Positions 14,908-23,518 of a DNA stretch of 51,932 bases are shown here, piece by piece (position 1 is the first letter of the stretch; the number at the start of each line of letters is the position of its first letter). The notes under the pieces were generated by a model. It saw only the letters and a list, made by a program, of their open reading frames with translations, made no database searches and had not been told where the DNA came from. Source of the stretch: Oscillospiraceae bacterium (lineage in GTDB: Bacteria; Bacillota; Clostridia; Oscillospirales; Acutalibacteraceae); assembly GCA_015066635.1 (NCBI GenBank), contig SVOA01000009.1:1-51932 (forward strand), written 5' to 3'. The position numbers and the translations under genes were made by a program.

Positions 14908-16361
14908 CCCTCGTCAACCTCCTTTAATATAATATGAGCAACCGTTGCAAGGCTTAGCGCCTCGCAGTAGGCGGGGGTAATTGCGTATTTGCCCGAGGTA
15001 AGTCTTTTAAGAATTCTGTCAACCTGTTTAAGTCCCGTTCTGACGGCGTCCTCGTCGGGTATGACAAAGTATGCTCTCTGCATTATCGAGCGTATTTCGG
15101 TGCGGATTCCCTTTGGCTTGGGAGCGCCCGAAATATCAGGAACCTTATCCGATACGATAACGTGTGTATCGGTAAGCGCGGCAATTTTTGCAATATCCTG
15201 AGCCGCGCGTCTGCCGAAAACAAGCGCTTCAAGCAGCGAATTGCTTGCAAGACGGTTCTTGCCGTGAACTCCCGTGCAGGAGCATTCGCCCACGGCATAC
15301 AGTCTTGCGACCGAAGTTCTCGCGTCAAGAGAGACGTCAATGCCTCCCATCAGATAGTGCTGACACGGGAAAACGGGAATCAAATCCTTGGTTATATCCA
15401 CGCCGTATTTCATACAGCCCTCGTAAATACCGGGAAATCTGTTTAAAAGATAATCTCTGTCCCTGTGGGTTATGTCAAGATAGAAGTTGTTGCTGCCCGT
15501 TTTTCTGCTCTCTAAGATTATTGAACGCGAAACCACATCTCTGGGGGCGAGTTCAAGTCTCTCGTCGTAGCGGTGCATAAAGCGTTCCTTTTTGCAGTTG
15601 AGCAGATATGCTCCCTCGCCGCGGACAGCCTCGCTGATTAAGAACTGCTCTCTGTCGGGACCGTTGAAGGCGGTGGGGTGGAACTGAACGTAGCTTAAAT
15701 TTTTTATTGCGGCGCCCAGCTCGTATGCAAATCTTATGCCGTCGCCCGTTGCAACAGCGGGGTTGGTGGTGTATTTATAAACCCTGCCTATGCCTCCCGT
15801 TGCAAGCACGCAGAAGTCCGAAAAAACTGTTTCGGCTTTGCCTTCCTTGGTAAGCAAACAGGCGCAGAAGCCTCCCCTGACGCGCTCCAACTTATAGGTA
15901 AGGGTGTCGGGAAGCTGGGTGATATTCTTTCTGGTATGAACTTCAGCAAGAAGCTTCTTTACGATTTCGGCGCCTGTTGTGTCCTTGTGATGCACTATAC
16001 GCCGTCTGCAGTGTCCGCCCTCAAGCGTTTTCTGAACCGTGCCGTCGGGATTTTTGTCAAAGTCAACCCCGTATTCCATAATTCTGCGCACGTCGTCGGG
16101 ACCTTCCTTTACGAGCACGTCAACCGCTTCGGGGTCGTTTTTGTACCCGCCCGCTATCATAGTGTCCTCGTAATGCAGTTCAAAGCTGTCGTCCTCAAAA
16201 CTGAGCACGGCGGCAACCCCTCCCTGAGCAAGATTGCTGTTTGAGAGGGTATCGGACTGCTTTGAAAGCATCAGAACGGAAAGCTTCTCGGGAAGCGAAA
16301 GCGCGGTGTAAAGTCCGCCGACGCCGCTTCCGATTATGAGCACATCATATCTTTTTTCCAT
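14904..16361 (-). CDS. nadB: L-aspartate oxidase
   Basis: FAD enzyme oxidising L-aspartate to iminoaspartate, the first step of NAD synthesis. The N-terminal dinucleotide motif IIGSGVGGLYTAL is near residue 9, the SNSNLAQGGVAAVL flavin-contact region near 40, and the succinate dehydrogenase-like active region is seen in YVQFHPTAF and SEAVRGEGAYLLN. It lacks much of the C-terminal helical arm of longer homologues (485 aa against about 530). No strong ribosome binding site precedes the ATG. First gene of a nadB-nadC operon; quinolinate synthase (nadA) must lie elsewhere. Confidence 0.95.
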   Translation of the reverse strand: MEKRYDVLIIGSGVGGLYTALSLPEKLSVLMLSKQSDTLSNSNLAQGGVAAVLSFEDDSFELHYEDTMIAGGYKNDPEAVDVLVKEGPDDVRRIMEYGVDFDKNPDGTVQKTLEGGHCRRRIVHHKDTTGAEIVKKLLAEVHTRKNITQLPDTLTYKLERVRGGFCACLLTKEGKAETVFSDFCVLATGGIGRVYKYTTNPAVATGDGIRFAYELGAAIKNLSYVQFHPTAFNGPDREQFLISEAVRGEGAYLLNCKKERFMHRYDERLELAPRDVVSRSIILESRKTGSNNFYLDITHRDRDYLLNRFPGIYEGCMKYGVDITKDLIPVFPCQHYLMGGIDVSLDARTSVARLYAVGECSCTGVHGKNRLASNSLLEALVFGRRAAQDIAKIAALTDTHVIVSDKVPDISGAPKPKGIRTEIRSIMQRAYFVIPDEDAVRTGLKQVDRILKRLTSGKYAITPAYCEALSLATVAHIILKEVDEG

Positions 16362-16485
16362 AGTTTGGGCACATCTCTGTTTCTTTTATGATTATATATA
16401 ATATACCACATCTTTGCGGAATTTGGAATATTATTCTTTAAAATATATTTTTTGCCCGAAAAACAGTTTTAAAAAGCCGCTTTAA

Positions 16486-16514
16486 TTGACAATATCCCAC
16501 CGTATCTGTATAAT
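16486..16514 (+). promoter_or_regulatory. Consensus promoter of the SDR gene
   Basis: TTGACA (16486-16491), 17 bases, TATAAT (16509-16514): a perfect sigma-A promoter, 30 bases before the start codon with GAGGGG as ribosome binding site. Confidence 0.85.
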
Positions 16515-16544
16515 AAAAATATAAATGTTAAAGAGGGGTTATAT

Positions 16545-17339
16545 ATGATTGACAATAAAAATATTGTGCTTACGGGCGCTTCAAGCGGAATAGGGTTTGA
16601 GGTGCTCAAACTTCTCGTACAGGGCAGGGGAAACAGAATCCTTGCCGTTTCCCGTACCGCAGAGGAAAAGCTCTCGGACTTTGACGTGAACGTTATTCCC
16701 ATGAGTATTGACGTGAGCAGCGCGGAGGCGGTTGACAGAATTTTTGAGAGAGCCGCCGAGGTCTTTGACGGCAAAAAAATTGACATTTTCTACGCCAACG
16801 CGGGATACCCGTATTATGAGCAGTATAACTATACCGACTGGGACAGGGTAAAGAGGATGTTTGAAACAAATACCTTTTCCCCGATTTATACCTACTCAAA
16901 GTATCTGGAGCACCTTGCGGGCAGAGAGGGTATTCTCGCCATTACCGTAAGCGCGATAGGCCAGATGGCTATGCCTGGTTATGCGATTTACAGCTCGACC
17001 AAATTTGCACTTCACGGCTTCCAGCAGGCGGTAAGAATAGAAAAGCCGAAAAATCTTCAGCTGACCTGCCTTTATCCCGTTGCGACCGACACGAACTTCT
17101 TTAAGGTCGCAAATGAGGTTGAGTTTGAAAAGCCTTTCCCCGTCCAGACTCCCGACGTTGTTGCGAGAAAAATGGTAAAGGGAATTGAAAAGGGTAAAAA
17201 GACGGTTTCCCCGTGTGCGCTGTTTGCGCTTTCAAAGGTGCTTATGGGCATTTGCCCGCCCGTTAGAACGGTTTACTGGAAGCTTGAAAACAACAAGCTT
17301 GAGAGATTCAAAAAGAAGCTTGAAGGTATGGGCAGATAA
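16545..17339 (+). CDS. Short-chain dehydrogenase/reductase
   Basis: NAD(P)-dependent oxidoreductase of 264 aa, substrate unknown. It shows the cofactor motif TGASSGIG near residue 10, the NAG motif in FYANAGYP, the active-site Ser in TVSAIGQM and the YSSTK (Tyr-x-x-x-Lys) catalytic pair. The C-terminal region with VVARKMVKGIEKGKKTV resembles SDRs that act on ketones of lipids or sphinganine-like substrates, but this is not decisive. It lies 18 bases before the old-yellow-enzyme-type reductase, so the pair may process the same compound. Confidence 0.9.
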   Translation: MIDNKNIVLTGASSGIGFEVLKLLVQGRGNRILAVSRTAEEKLSDFDVNVIPMSIDVSSAEAVDRIFERAAEVFDGKKIDIFYANAGYPYYEQYNYTDWDRVKRMFETNTFSPIYTYSKYLEHLAGREGILAITVSAIGQMAMPGYAIYSSTKFALHGFQQAVRIEKPKNLQLTCLYPVATDTNFFKVANEVEFEKPFPVQTPDVVARKMVKGIEKGKKTVSPCALFALSKVLMGICPPVRTVYWKLENNKLERFKKKLEGMGR

Positions 17340-17357
17340 GACACAAGGAGCAGAAAA

Positions 17358-19427
17358 ATGTACGATATGATGTTTACGCCTATGAATATAGGCACCATGA
17401 CCGTTAAAAACAGAATAGTTATGACCGCTGCGGAATTCAGCCTTGGTCAGATTAACGGTCAGCCCACCGAAAAAATGATGAATTATTTTGAGGAGAGGGC
17501 AAAGGGCGGAGCAGGACTTATTATCCCCGGCATTACCCGTGTGAACGATATGGGCGCCGCCTCGACCTTTACTCAGCTCTCTATGGCAAGGGATGAGAAT
17601 ATTGAGCCCATGCGCGAGATGGCAAGGCGTATTCATAAGCACGGCGCAAAGCTCTGCATACAGCTTCATCATCCCGGCAGACAGGGTTATGCGAGTTCCA
17701 TAAACACTCTGCCGATGATAATTCCGATAGCAGACAAATTCCCGAAATTCCCGAACGCCCTTTTCAAGATGACTCCCGTTCTTCTCGGACTTGAGCAGAA
17801 AAAGGTGTGTATGTCGCTTCAAGCGCCGTCAAAATGCGAGCTGAGCGCTCACGGCGCTACGAGAATTCACGCGATGAGCAAAAGAGAAGTAAAGAAACTC
17901 ATAAACGACTTCATTGAGGCGGCTGTAAGGTGCAAAAAGGCGGATGTTGACGCGGTTGAGCTTCACTCCACGCACGGATATATTCTGCACCAGTTTTTAA
18001 GCCCCAACACAAACAGACGTACCGACGAGTACGGCGGCTCGTTTGAGAACAGAATGAGATTCATTACCGAAATCATTACGGGCATCAAGGAACGCTGCGG
18101 CAGGGACTATCCGCTGATAGTCAGACTTACTGCGGACGAAATGTACGACCGCATAGGTCAGCCCGGCAAGGGCTACGGACTTGAGGAGGGCAAGAGAATA
18201 GCCGCAGAGCTCGAGAAGCTCGGCGTTGACGCTATCAATGTTTCCTCTGCCTGCTACGATACATATAACTACTGGCTTGAGCCGACTTCGTTTGAACCCG
18301 GCTGGAGAGCATATCTTGCCAAGGAAATCAAGAGCGTTGTGAACGTTCCGGTTATTGCGGCGAATTTCATACGTTCTCCCGAGCAGGCGGAAAGACAGCT
18401 TGAGGAAGGGTATCAGGACTTTGTCGGTTCTGCGAGAAACTTTATATGCGACCCGTACTGGGCAAAGAAGGCAGAGGAAGGACATCCCGAAAAAATCAGA
18501 AGATGTATCGGCTGTCTGCACTGTATCAAGTCATTTATCTTTAATGCCTCGTTCTTCGGTACTCCCGGCGAATGTGCTCTCAACCCGACCGTAGGTATGG
18601 AGAAGGAGTGGAACGAATTGCCCCGTGACGCAGAGGGCAAAAAGGCTGTCGTAGTCGGTGCGGGACCTGCGGGACTTGCGTCTGCTCTGACGCTTGCAAA
18701 ACGCGGATATAAGGTTACAATTTTAGAAAAGGAAAAAGAAGCGGGCGGACAGGTCAATATCGCCGCCTCGGGACCTCACAAGGATAAACTTCACTGGGCT
18801 GTTGAGGATATGCTGACGGCTGCCTCGGACGCAGGCATTGAAATAAAGACGGGCATTGACGCCTCTGCCGAGGAAATAGCAGCCATGAAGCCCGACGCCG
18901 TAATCGTTGCAACGGGAGGCACACCGATAAAACCGCGTTCAATAAAAGGCATTGATTCCGATAATGTTGTTACTGCACCCGATGTACTGCTCGGAAAAGC
19001 CGAAATAAAGAATAAGAAGGTTGCGGTAATCGGTTCGGGACTTACGGGACTTGAAACTACCGAAAAGTTAAACGAACTCGGTAACACCGTAACCGTAATA
19101 GAAATGGCTGATAAGGTCGCGGGTAATGCGTGGTTCCAGTTTGTGGACGACTCGCTGTCGAGAATAAAGCCGTACGGTACCGAATTTATGCTCGGTACAA
19201 AGCTTGAGGAAATAAACGGAGATTCGGTAACGGTTTCGTCAGGCACAAAAACCAAGATTTTACCCTGCGATTATGTTGTGCTCGCTATGGGTGTGCGTCC
19301 CGTAAACGCACTTAAAGACGAGCTTTGCTCAAAGGGAATAAAAGCCGAAGCCGTCGGAGACGCGGCAAAGGGCGGAACTATCGGAAATGCTGTTCAGTCA
19401 GCCTTCCGTACGGCGCTGAAAATATGA
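17358..19427 (+). CDS. NADH:flavin oxidoreductase (old yellow enzyme/FadH type)
   Basis: Three-domain reductase of 689 aa. An FMN TIM barrel (about residues 5-340, with LCIQLHHPGRQG and LHSTHGYILHQFLSPNTNRRTDEYGGS) is followed by an Fe-S linker and then FAD and NAD(P) Rossmann domains (VVVGAGPAGLASALTLAKRGY near 430 and VAVIGSGLTGLETTEKL near 550). The cluster linker reads CIGCLHC and then, 16 residues later, CALNP; family members such as 2,4-dienoyl-CoA reductase usually have a Cx2Cx3C pattern and a shorter gap. Enzymes of this group reduce activated C=C bonds of enoyl-CoA, bile acid intermediates or xenobiotics. Substrate cannot be assigned. Co-transcribed with the preceding SDR. Confidence 0.92.
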   Translation: MYDMMFTPMNIGTMTVKNRIVMTAAEFSLGQINGQPTEKMMNYFEERAKGGAGLIIPGITRVNDMGAASTFTQLSMARDENIEPMREMARRIHKHGAKLCIQLHHPGRQGYASSINTLPMIIPIADKFPKFPNALFKMTPVLLGLEQKKVCMSLQAPSKCELSAHGATRIHAMSKREVKKLINDFIEAAVRCKKADVDAVELHSTHGYILHQFLSPNTNRRTDEYGGSFENRMRFITEIITGIKERCGRDYPLIVRLTADEMYDRIGQPGKGYGLEEGKRIAAELEKLGVDAINVSSACYDTYNYWLEPTSFEPGWRAYLAKEIKSVVNVPVIAANFIRSPEQAERQLEEGYQDFVGSARNFICDPYWAKKAEEGHPEKIRRCIGCLHCIKSFIFNASFFGTPGECALNPTVGMEKEWNELPRDAEGKKAVVVGAGPAGLASALTLAKRGYKVTILEKEKEAGGQVNIAASGPHKDKLHWAVEDMLTAASDAGIEIKTGIDASAEEIAAMKPDAVIVATGGTPIKPRSIKGIDSDNVVTAPDVLLGKAEIKNKKVAVIGSGLTGLETTEKLNELGNTVTVIEMADKVAGNAWFQFVDDSLSRIKPYGTEFMLGTKLEEINGDSVTVSSGTKTKILPCDYVVLAMGVRPVNALKDELCSKGIKAEAVGDAAKGGTIGNAVQSAFRTALKI

Positions 19428-19432
19428 GTGGG

Positions 19433-19460
19433 AAAAGGGAAGTTTAACTTCCCTTTTTTT
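19433..19460 (+). terminator. Terminator after the flavin reductase
   Basis: AAAAGGGAAG (19433-19442), loop TTTAA, CTTCCCTTTT (19448-19457) with a continuing T-run. Confidence 0.88.
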
Positions 19461-19461
19461 A

Positions 19462-19490
19462 TTGACAAAACCCGTTTGCGAGAGTAAAAT
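19462..19490 (+). promoter_or_regulatory. Promoter of the Ca2+/Na+ antiporter gene
   Basis: TTGACA (19462-19467), 17 bases, TAAAAT (19485-19490), immediately after the terminator. Confidence 0.75.
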
Positions 19491-19520
19491 AATTCGGTAA
19501 TCAGAAACGGGGGAATTACA

Positions 19521-20606
19521 ATGGAATTTGTTGAGAACTTTTTTGCATCTGCCCCTACGCTGCTGACGGCAGCATTTTTTGTTCTGGGGCTGTTTCTTAT
19601 TATCAAGGGAGGCGACTGGTTCGTTGACTCGGCAAGCTGGATAGCAGAGGTGCTCGGCGTACCGAAATTCATTATCGGTGCAACGATAGTATCCATAGCC
19701 ACAACCCTTCCCGAGATGATAGTTTCTATTGCCGCCACGCTCAAGGGAAATGTCGATATGGCGGCGGGCAACGCAATAGGTTCGGTTACGGCGAATACGG
19801 CTATGATTATGAGCGTTTTCCTTATCTGTATGCCGTTTGCAGTCAAACGAAAGGAATTCACGCCTAAGGGAATATTTGTATTTTTGGCATCGCTCGGACT
19901 TGTTCTCGGATGTATCTTTACAGATAAAAGAGTTCTTACCTTTGAAAATGAAACTCAGGACTACTACTCGCTTTCGCTTTACGGAACTGTATTCCTTATC
20001 CTGATATTTGTCGTTTTCTTTATAGAGAATTTTATCTCTATGAAAAATCAGGACAGACAGATAGAACCGAGCCCAAGCGGTATAGAGCTTCAGTTTGAGG
20101 ACGATATAATTCCTACGAAGGATACCGTTACGGGTAAGGATTGGGCAAAGAATATCGGTATGTTTATTCTCGGCGCGGCAGGTACGGTAGTCGGCGCGGA
20201 AATACTTGTTAACGCGGGTACGGTGCTTGCGGAAGACTTACACGTTCCGCAGAGAATTATCAGCGTTTTTGCCGTTGCGATAGGAACCTCGCTTCCCGAG
20301 CTTGTTACCACGATTACGGCGCTTCGCAAGAAGGAGGGCGCTCTCTCGGTAGGTAATATACTCGGCGCGAATATCATAGACCTTTCGCTCATACTTCCTA
20401 TATGCTCGTTTATCACAATGAAGCAGGGAAGCGGCACTCTGGCGGTTTCCGTTTCCTCGGTAACGGTTGATATGGTAGTTTGCCTTGCGGCTGTCGCGAT
20501 AGGAGTAATACCCACGATTATCACGGGCAAGCTTCGCCGCTGGCAGGGAATTCTGATGCTTGCAGGCTATATCGGTTACATAGTTGTAACGGTTGTTTTA
20601 AAGTAA
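19521..20606 (+). CDS. Calcium/sodium antiporter (CaCA family)
   Basis: Inner-membrane cation exchanger of 361 aa, probably exporting Ca2+ in exchange for Na+ or H+. The two inverted alpha repeats are clear: ATIVSIATTLPEMIVSIAAT near residue 53 followed by GNAIGSVTANTAMI, and FAVAIGTSLPELVTTITAL near 250 followed by GNILGANIIDLSLI. These carry the conserved acidic and small polar residues of the ion site. About ten hydrophobic helices are split by a hydrophilic loop near residues 180-210. GGGGGA-type ribosome binding site precedes the ATG. Confidence 0.93.
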   Translation: MEFVENFFASAPTLLTAAFFVLGLFLIIKGGDWFVDSASWIAEVLGVPKFIIGATIVSIATTLPEMIVSIAATLKGNVDMAAGNAIGSVTANTAMIMSVFLICMPFAVKRKEFTPKGIFVFLASLGLVLGCIFTDKRVLTFENETQDYYSLSLYGTVFLILIFVVFFIENFISMKNQDRQIEPSPSGIELQFEDDIIPTKDTVTGKDWAKNIGMFILGAAGTVVGAEILVNAGTVLAEDLHVPQRIISVFAVAIGTSLPELVTTITALRKKEGALSVGNILGANIIDLSLILPICSFITMKQGSGTLAVSVSSVTVDMVVCLAAVAIGVIPTIITGKLRRWQGILMLAGYIGYIVVTVVLK

Positions 20607-20617
20607 AAAGCATAAAG

Positions 20618-20648
20618 AAAAAGGACGGTTTTACAAACCGTCCTTTTT
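20618..20648. terminator. Bidirectional terminator
   Basis: AAAAAGGACGGTTT pairs with AAACCGTCCTTTTT around a three-base turn. It lies between the convergent antiporter and DUF5684 genes. Confidence 0.9.
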
Positions 20649-20660
20649 ATATTGTCCGGA

Positions 20661-21116
20661 TTATTCTGCAGGATCAACGGGAGCTGCAGGAGCCTGATAT
20701 TCAGCGGCTGCGCCTGCTGCGGGAACGCCTCTGGGTCCGATGTACTGTGCGTCGCCGAAAGCAAGAAGCAACATAAATACAACATTGATAAAAACAAGTC
20801 CGATTCCGAAGCCTGTTGATTTTCCGAAAGCATGTGCAAGTCTGATGTAGAGCATGAACATAAATACGATATTAACTATCGGAATCAATAACAGAAGGAA
20901 TTTGATGCCTTTGCCGTCTGCAATCTTGCAAAGAATGTAGGCGTTATAAATGGGAATAATTGCCTTCCAGCCTGCTTCGCCTGCTTTTGTAAAAATCTTC
21001 CACATCGCAACTATGCCTATAATGCAGGCAATAATTGAAATAACGATGTAAGCGGGAGACATCTGAGGCATTGCTGCCGCTGCATCATAGTTTGAGTATA
21101 ACTCGTAACCGTCCAT
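20661..21116 (-). CDS. DUF5684-like membrane protein
   Basis: Small membrane protein of 151 aa with about four hydrophobic helices. The pattern FTKAGEAGWKAIIPIYNAYILCKIADGK followed by LLLIPIVNIVFMFMLYIRLAHAFGKSTGFGIGLVF is that of the DUF5684 family, often found near signal peptidase or surface-protein genes and without known function. The C-terminal tail is rich in Ala and Pro and lies outside the membrane. It is transcribed alone from a promoter within 21117-21290. Confidence 0.8.
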   Translation of the reverse strand: MDGYELYSNYDAAAAMPQMSPAYIVISIIACIIGIVAMWKIFTKAGEAGWKAIIPIYNAYILCKIADGKGIKFLLLLIPIVNIVFMFMLYIRLAHAFGKSTGFGIGLVFINVVFMLLLAFGDAQYIGPRGVPAAGAAAEYQAPAAPVDPAE

Positions 21117-21290
21117 TACTTAATACCCCTTTCAAAATGTAAAAATTATTTATAAAAGCTGTATGCCTTTATAAGTTAATAATAATCTAAAGGCGCCGTT
21201 TTGTCAAGATTTTATGCGCTTTTTAGTGCCTTTAATGCGGTCTGATTTTATGTGAATATAATGTTTGAAATTTCATCGTTAAAAAAATAA

Positions 21291-21319
21291 TTGACTTTTG
21301 TCGCCCTTTGTGATATTTT
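21291..21319 (+). promoter_or_regulatory. Promoter of the riboswitch-NhaC transcript
   Basis: TTGACT (21291-21296), 17 bases, TATTTT (21314-21319). Transcription would start about 10 bases before the lysine aptamer. Confidence 0.7.
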
Positions 21320-21331
21320 ATTTGAGTAAAT

Positions 21332-21489
21332 TGGATAGAGGCGCAGGTTTTATCAGTACCGCGGCGATGGGTGCGGAATCACTTCGCGGGAAAGGAAAAA
21401 CTGCCGAAATTCACGGTGAATTCCGTTGCTGTGAGTTGGGACACGGTCAGAATATGCCGTGTACTGTCACTTAATGTGGAGCGCTATCG
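21332..21489 (+). promoter_or_regulatory. Lysine riboswitch (L-box)
   Basis: The conserved blocks of the lysine aptamer appear in order: GATAGAGGCGC, CAGTACC, GGGAAAGG, GCCGAA, TTGCTGTGAG, CTGTCACT and TGGAGCGCTATC. GATAG (21334-21338) and CTATC (21484-21488) close the P1 stem. Lysine-bound RNA would favour the terminator that follows, turning the transporter gene off when lysine is plentiful. Confidence 0.96.
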
Positions 21490-21515
21490 TTACTTTATTT
21501 ATGTTTATTTTAAGT

Positions 21516-21550
21516 ACGGTTTTGCGTTTGCAGGACCGTCTTTATTTTTT
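21516..21550 (+). terminator. Riboswitch expression-platform terminator
   Basis: ACGGTTTTGC (21516-21525) pairs with GCAGGACCGT (21530-21539) through ten pairs including two G-T, loop GTTT, followed by an 11-base T-rich run. It directly precedes the AGGAGG of the transporter gene, as expected for a transcription-attenuating L-box. Confidence 0.88.
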
Positions 21551-21563
21551 AGGAGGAAAAAAC

Positions 21564-23141
21564 ATGAAAAAGGTTTTACCTAAGATTTTGCTTGCTGTTT
21601 TTGTAATTGCTTTTATTGTAGTTTGTGCAGTTACGGGCAGCATCACTGATGCAGCGGGAACTCTTTGGAGTCTGCTTCCCCCCGTAATCGCCATTGCGCT
21701 GGCACTGATCACCAAAGAGGTTTATTCTTCGCTCTTTGTCGGTATAGTTGCAGGCGGTTTGCTGGCAGCTAAATTCGGTGCAATTTCAACAGTTGACGCT
21801 ATTATCAATGACGGCTTTATCGAGGCTGTTTCCGGTCAGGCTGGAATATTCATTTTCCTTGTTTTGCTGGGCGCTATGGTTGCCCTTATTAACCGTGCAG
21901 GCGGCTCAAAGGCTTTCGGAACATGGGCTTCAAGACATATCAAGTCCCGCTTCGGAGCTATGATAGCAACCTTTATTCTCGGCGTGCTTATCTTTATCGA
22001 CGACTACTTTAACTGCCTTACGGTCGGCGCTGTTATGCGTCCCGTATGCGACAAGCACAAGATTTCCAGAGCAAAGCTCGCATACATTATCGACGCTACT
22101 GCGGCTCCCGTATGTATGATAGCTCCCATTTCTTCATGGGCAGCGGCGGTTTCGTCATACGCTCCCGAGGGAACAAGCGGTATTTCGCTTTTCTGCAGCG
22201 CAATTCCGTATAACCTCTATTCGCTTCTTACCTTCGTTTTCATTATTGCTATTGCGGCTATGAAATTCGACTACGGTCCGATGAAGCTTCACGAGGAAAA
22301 CGCTCTCAACGGCGACCTGTTTACCTTCGGCGGCAAGGTTGGCTCCGACGAGGAACCCGCTACTTCAAAGGGCAAGGTTATTGACCTTATTCTTCCCGTC
22401 GTCGTACTTATAGGTATATGTATCTTCGCGCTCGTTTATAACGGCGGAATTCTTGACGGCGCAGGCTTTATCGACGCTTTCTCCGACACGGACGCAACCG
22501 TAGGTCTTCCCTGGGGCGGACTTCTTGCTCTTGTATTTACTGTTATTTACTTTATTGCAAGACGCATTATTTCCTTTAAGGAAGCTATGGAGTGCATTCC
22601 CAAGGGCTTTATCGCCATGGTACCCGCAATTCTTATTCTTACAATGGCTACAACCCTTAAAAATATGACGGGACTTCTTGACTCTGACACCTTTGTTCAG
22701 ACCATGCTCGAGAGCGCAGGCGGACTTGACAGATTCCTGCCCGCAATCATCTTCCTTGTTGCTGTTGCCATTTCCTTTGCAACGGGAACTTCATGGGGTA
22801 CTTTCGGAATTCTTATTCCCATTGTACTTGCCATTTTCCCCGTCGGCAGCACTCTCGGTGTTATCGGTATGTCGGCTTGTCTTGCAGGCTCTGTGTGCGG
22901 CGACCACTGCTCACCGATTTCCGACACAACGATTATGTCCTCGGCAGGCGCACAGTGTCAGCACATTAACCACGTTTCAACGCAGATACCCTACGCAGTT
23001 ACCGTTGCCGCAATTTCCTTTGTCGGCTACATACTCGCAGGCTTCGTTCAGCAGTGGGTTGTTGTGCTTCCCGTTATGGCTGTCGTTACGGTTGCAACGC
23101 TCTTTGTTATAAAGGCTGTTACCAAAAAGGCAAAAGCATAA
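21564..23141 (+). CDS. NhaC-family antiporter, probable lysine transporter
   Basis: Membrane protein of 525 aa with about 11-12 hydrophobic helices. The family core is visible in IFIDDYFNCLTVGAVMRPVCDKHKISRAKLAYIIDATAAPVCMIAPISSW and near the C-terminus in GTSWGTFGILIPI and GSVCGDHCSPISDTTIMSSAGAQC. NhaC-superfamily members under L-box control have been predicted to carry lysine rather than to act as plain Na+/H+ exchangers, and the riboswitch upstream supports that here. ATG at 21564 chosen for the AGGAGG at 21551-21556; the frame extends upstream but that part lies in the riboswitch and terminator. Confidence 0.92.
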   Translation: MKKVLPKILLAVFVIAFIVVCAVTGSITDAAGTLWSLLPPVIAIALALITKEVYSSLFVGIVAGGLLAAKFGAISTVDAIINDGFIEAVSGQAGIFIFLVLLGAMVALINRAGGSKAFGTWASRHIKSRFGAMIATFILGVLIFIDDYFNCLTVGAVMRPVCDKHKISRAKLAYIIDATAAPVCMIAPISSWAAAVSSYAPEGTSGISLFCSAIPYNLYSLLTFVFIIAIAAMKFDYGPMKLHEENALNGDLFTFGGKVGSDEEPATSKGKVIDLILPVVVLIGICIFALVYNGGILDGAGFIDAFSDTDATVGLPWGGLLALVFTVIYFIARRIISFKEAMECIPKGFIAMVPAILILTMATTLKNMTGLLDSDTFVQTMLESAGGLDRFLPAIIFLVAVAISFATGTSWGTFGILIPIVLAIFPVGSTLGVIGMSACLAGSVCGDHCSPISDTTIMSSAGAQCQHINHVSTQIPYAVTVAAISFVGYILAGFVQQWVVVLPVMAVVTVATLFVIKAVTKKAKA

Positions 23142-23156
23142 TTTGAAAATGAAATA

Positions 23157-23190
23157 AAGCGGCGGTCTTGAATATGACTGCCGCTTTTTG
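23157..23190 (+). terminator. Terminator after the NhaC gene
   Basis: AAAGCGGCGGTC (23157-23168), loop TTGAATAT, GACTGCCGC and then TTTTT. Confidence 0.88.
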
Positions 23191-23191
23191 T

Positions 23192-23220
23192 TGACAATTA
23201 CGCAAAGATTTAATATAATT
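23192..23220 (+). promoter_or_regulatory. Consensus promoter of the TSCPD-OhrR operon
   Basis: TTGACA (23192-23197), 17 bases, TATAAT (23215-23220), a perfect sigma-A promoter. The sequence TGTACTCAATTA immediately after it could be part of an operator for the MarR-type regulator of the operon, but a full palindrome was not found. Confidence 0.85.
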
Positions 23221-23253
23221 TAATTGTACTCAATTAAAATTTCGGAGGCGGTT

Positions 23254-23514
23254 ATGAATTATACTTACAGAACTAAAAACGTCTGCGCTCAGTTAATTGA
23301 CTTTGAGCTTGACGGAGACAGGGTAAAAAATATTCGCTTTACGGGCGGATGCAACGGAAACCTCAAGGCAATTTCCAAGCTTGTTGACGGGATGAGCGTT
23401 GACGAGATAGAGAAAAAATTAAAGGGCAACACCTGCGGCTTTAAAGGAACTTCCTGTGCCGACCAGCTGGCGATAGCCGTCAGAGAAGCCTATACAAAGC
23501 AGTCGGAGGGTTAA
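23254..23514 (+). CDS. TSCPD-domain protein (TIGR03905 type)
   Basis: Protein of 86 aa resembling the TSCPD domain found at the end of some ribonucleotide reductases and as stand-alone TIGR03905 proteins. Conserved features are the opening YRTKNVCAQLIDF, the turn FTGGCNGNLKAISKLVDGM and the closing CGFKGTSCADQLAIAV with paired cysteines, suggesting metal binding or redox activity. Function is not established. ATG at 23254 was chosen for the GGAGG at 23244-23248. It lies four bases before an OhrR-like regulator, which suggests peroxide-linked expression. Confidence 0.85.
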   Translation: MNYTYRTKNVCAQLIDFELDGDRVKNIRFTGGCNGNLKAISKLVDGMSVDEIEKKLKGNTCGFKGTSCADQLAIAVREAYTKQSEG

Positions 23515-23518
23515 GCAC

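Noticed and set aside
17232-17822. Minus-strand open frame across the SDR/flavin reductase border
   Set aside because: It overlaps two strong genes on the other strand and shows no domain.
17358-19427. Naming the flavin reductase baiCD or baiH
   Set aside because: The domain order fits many reductases of this group; no bai operon is around it and the Fe-S spacing differs.
21459-21563. Upstream extension of the NhaC reading frame
   Set aside because: The extension runs through the lysine aptamer and terminator; the ATG at 21564 has an ideal AGGAGG.
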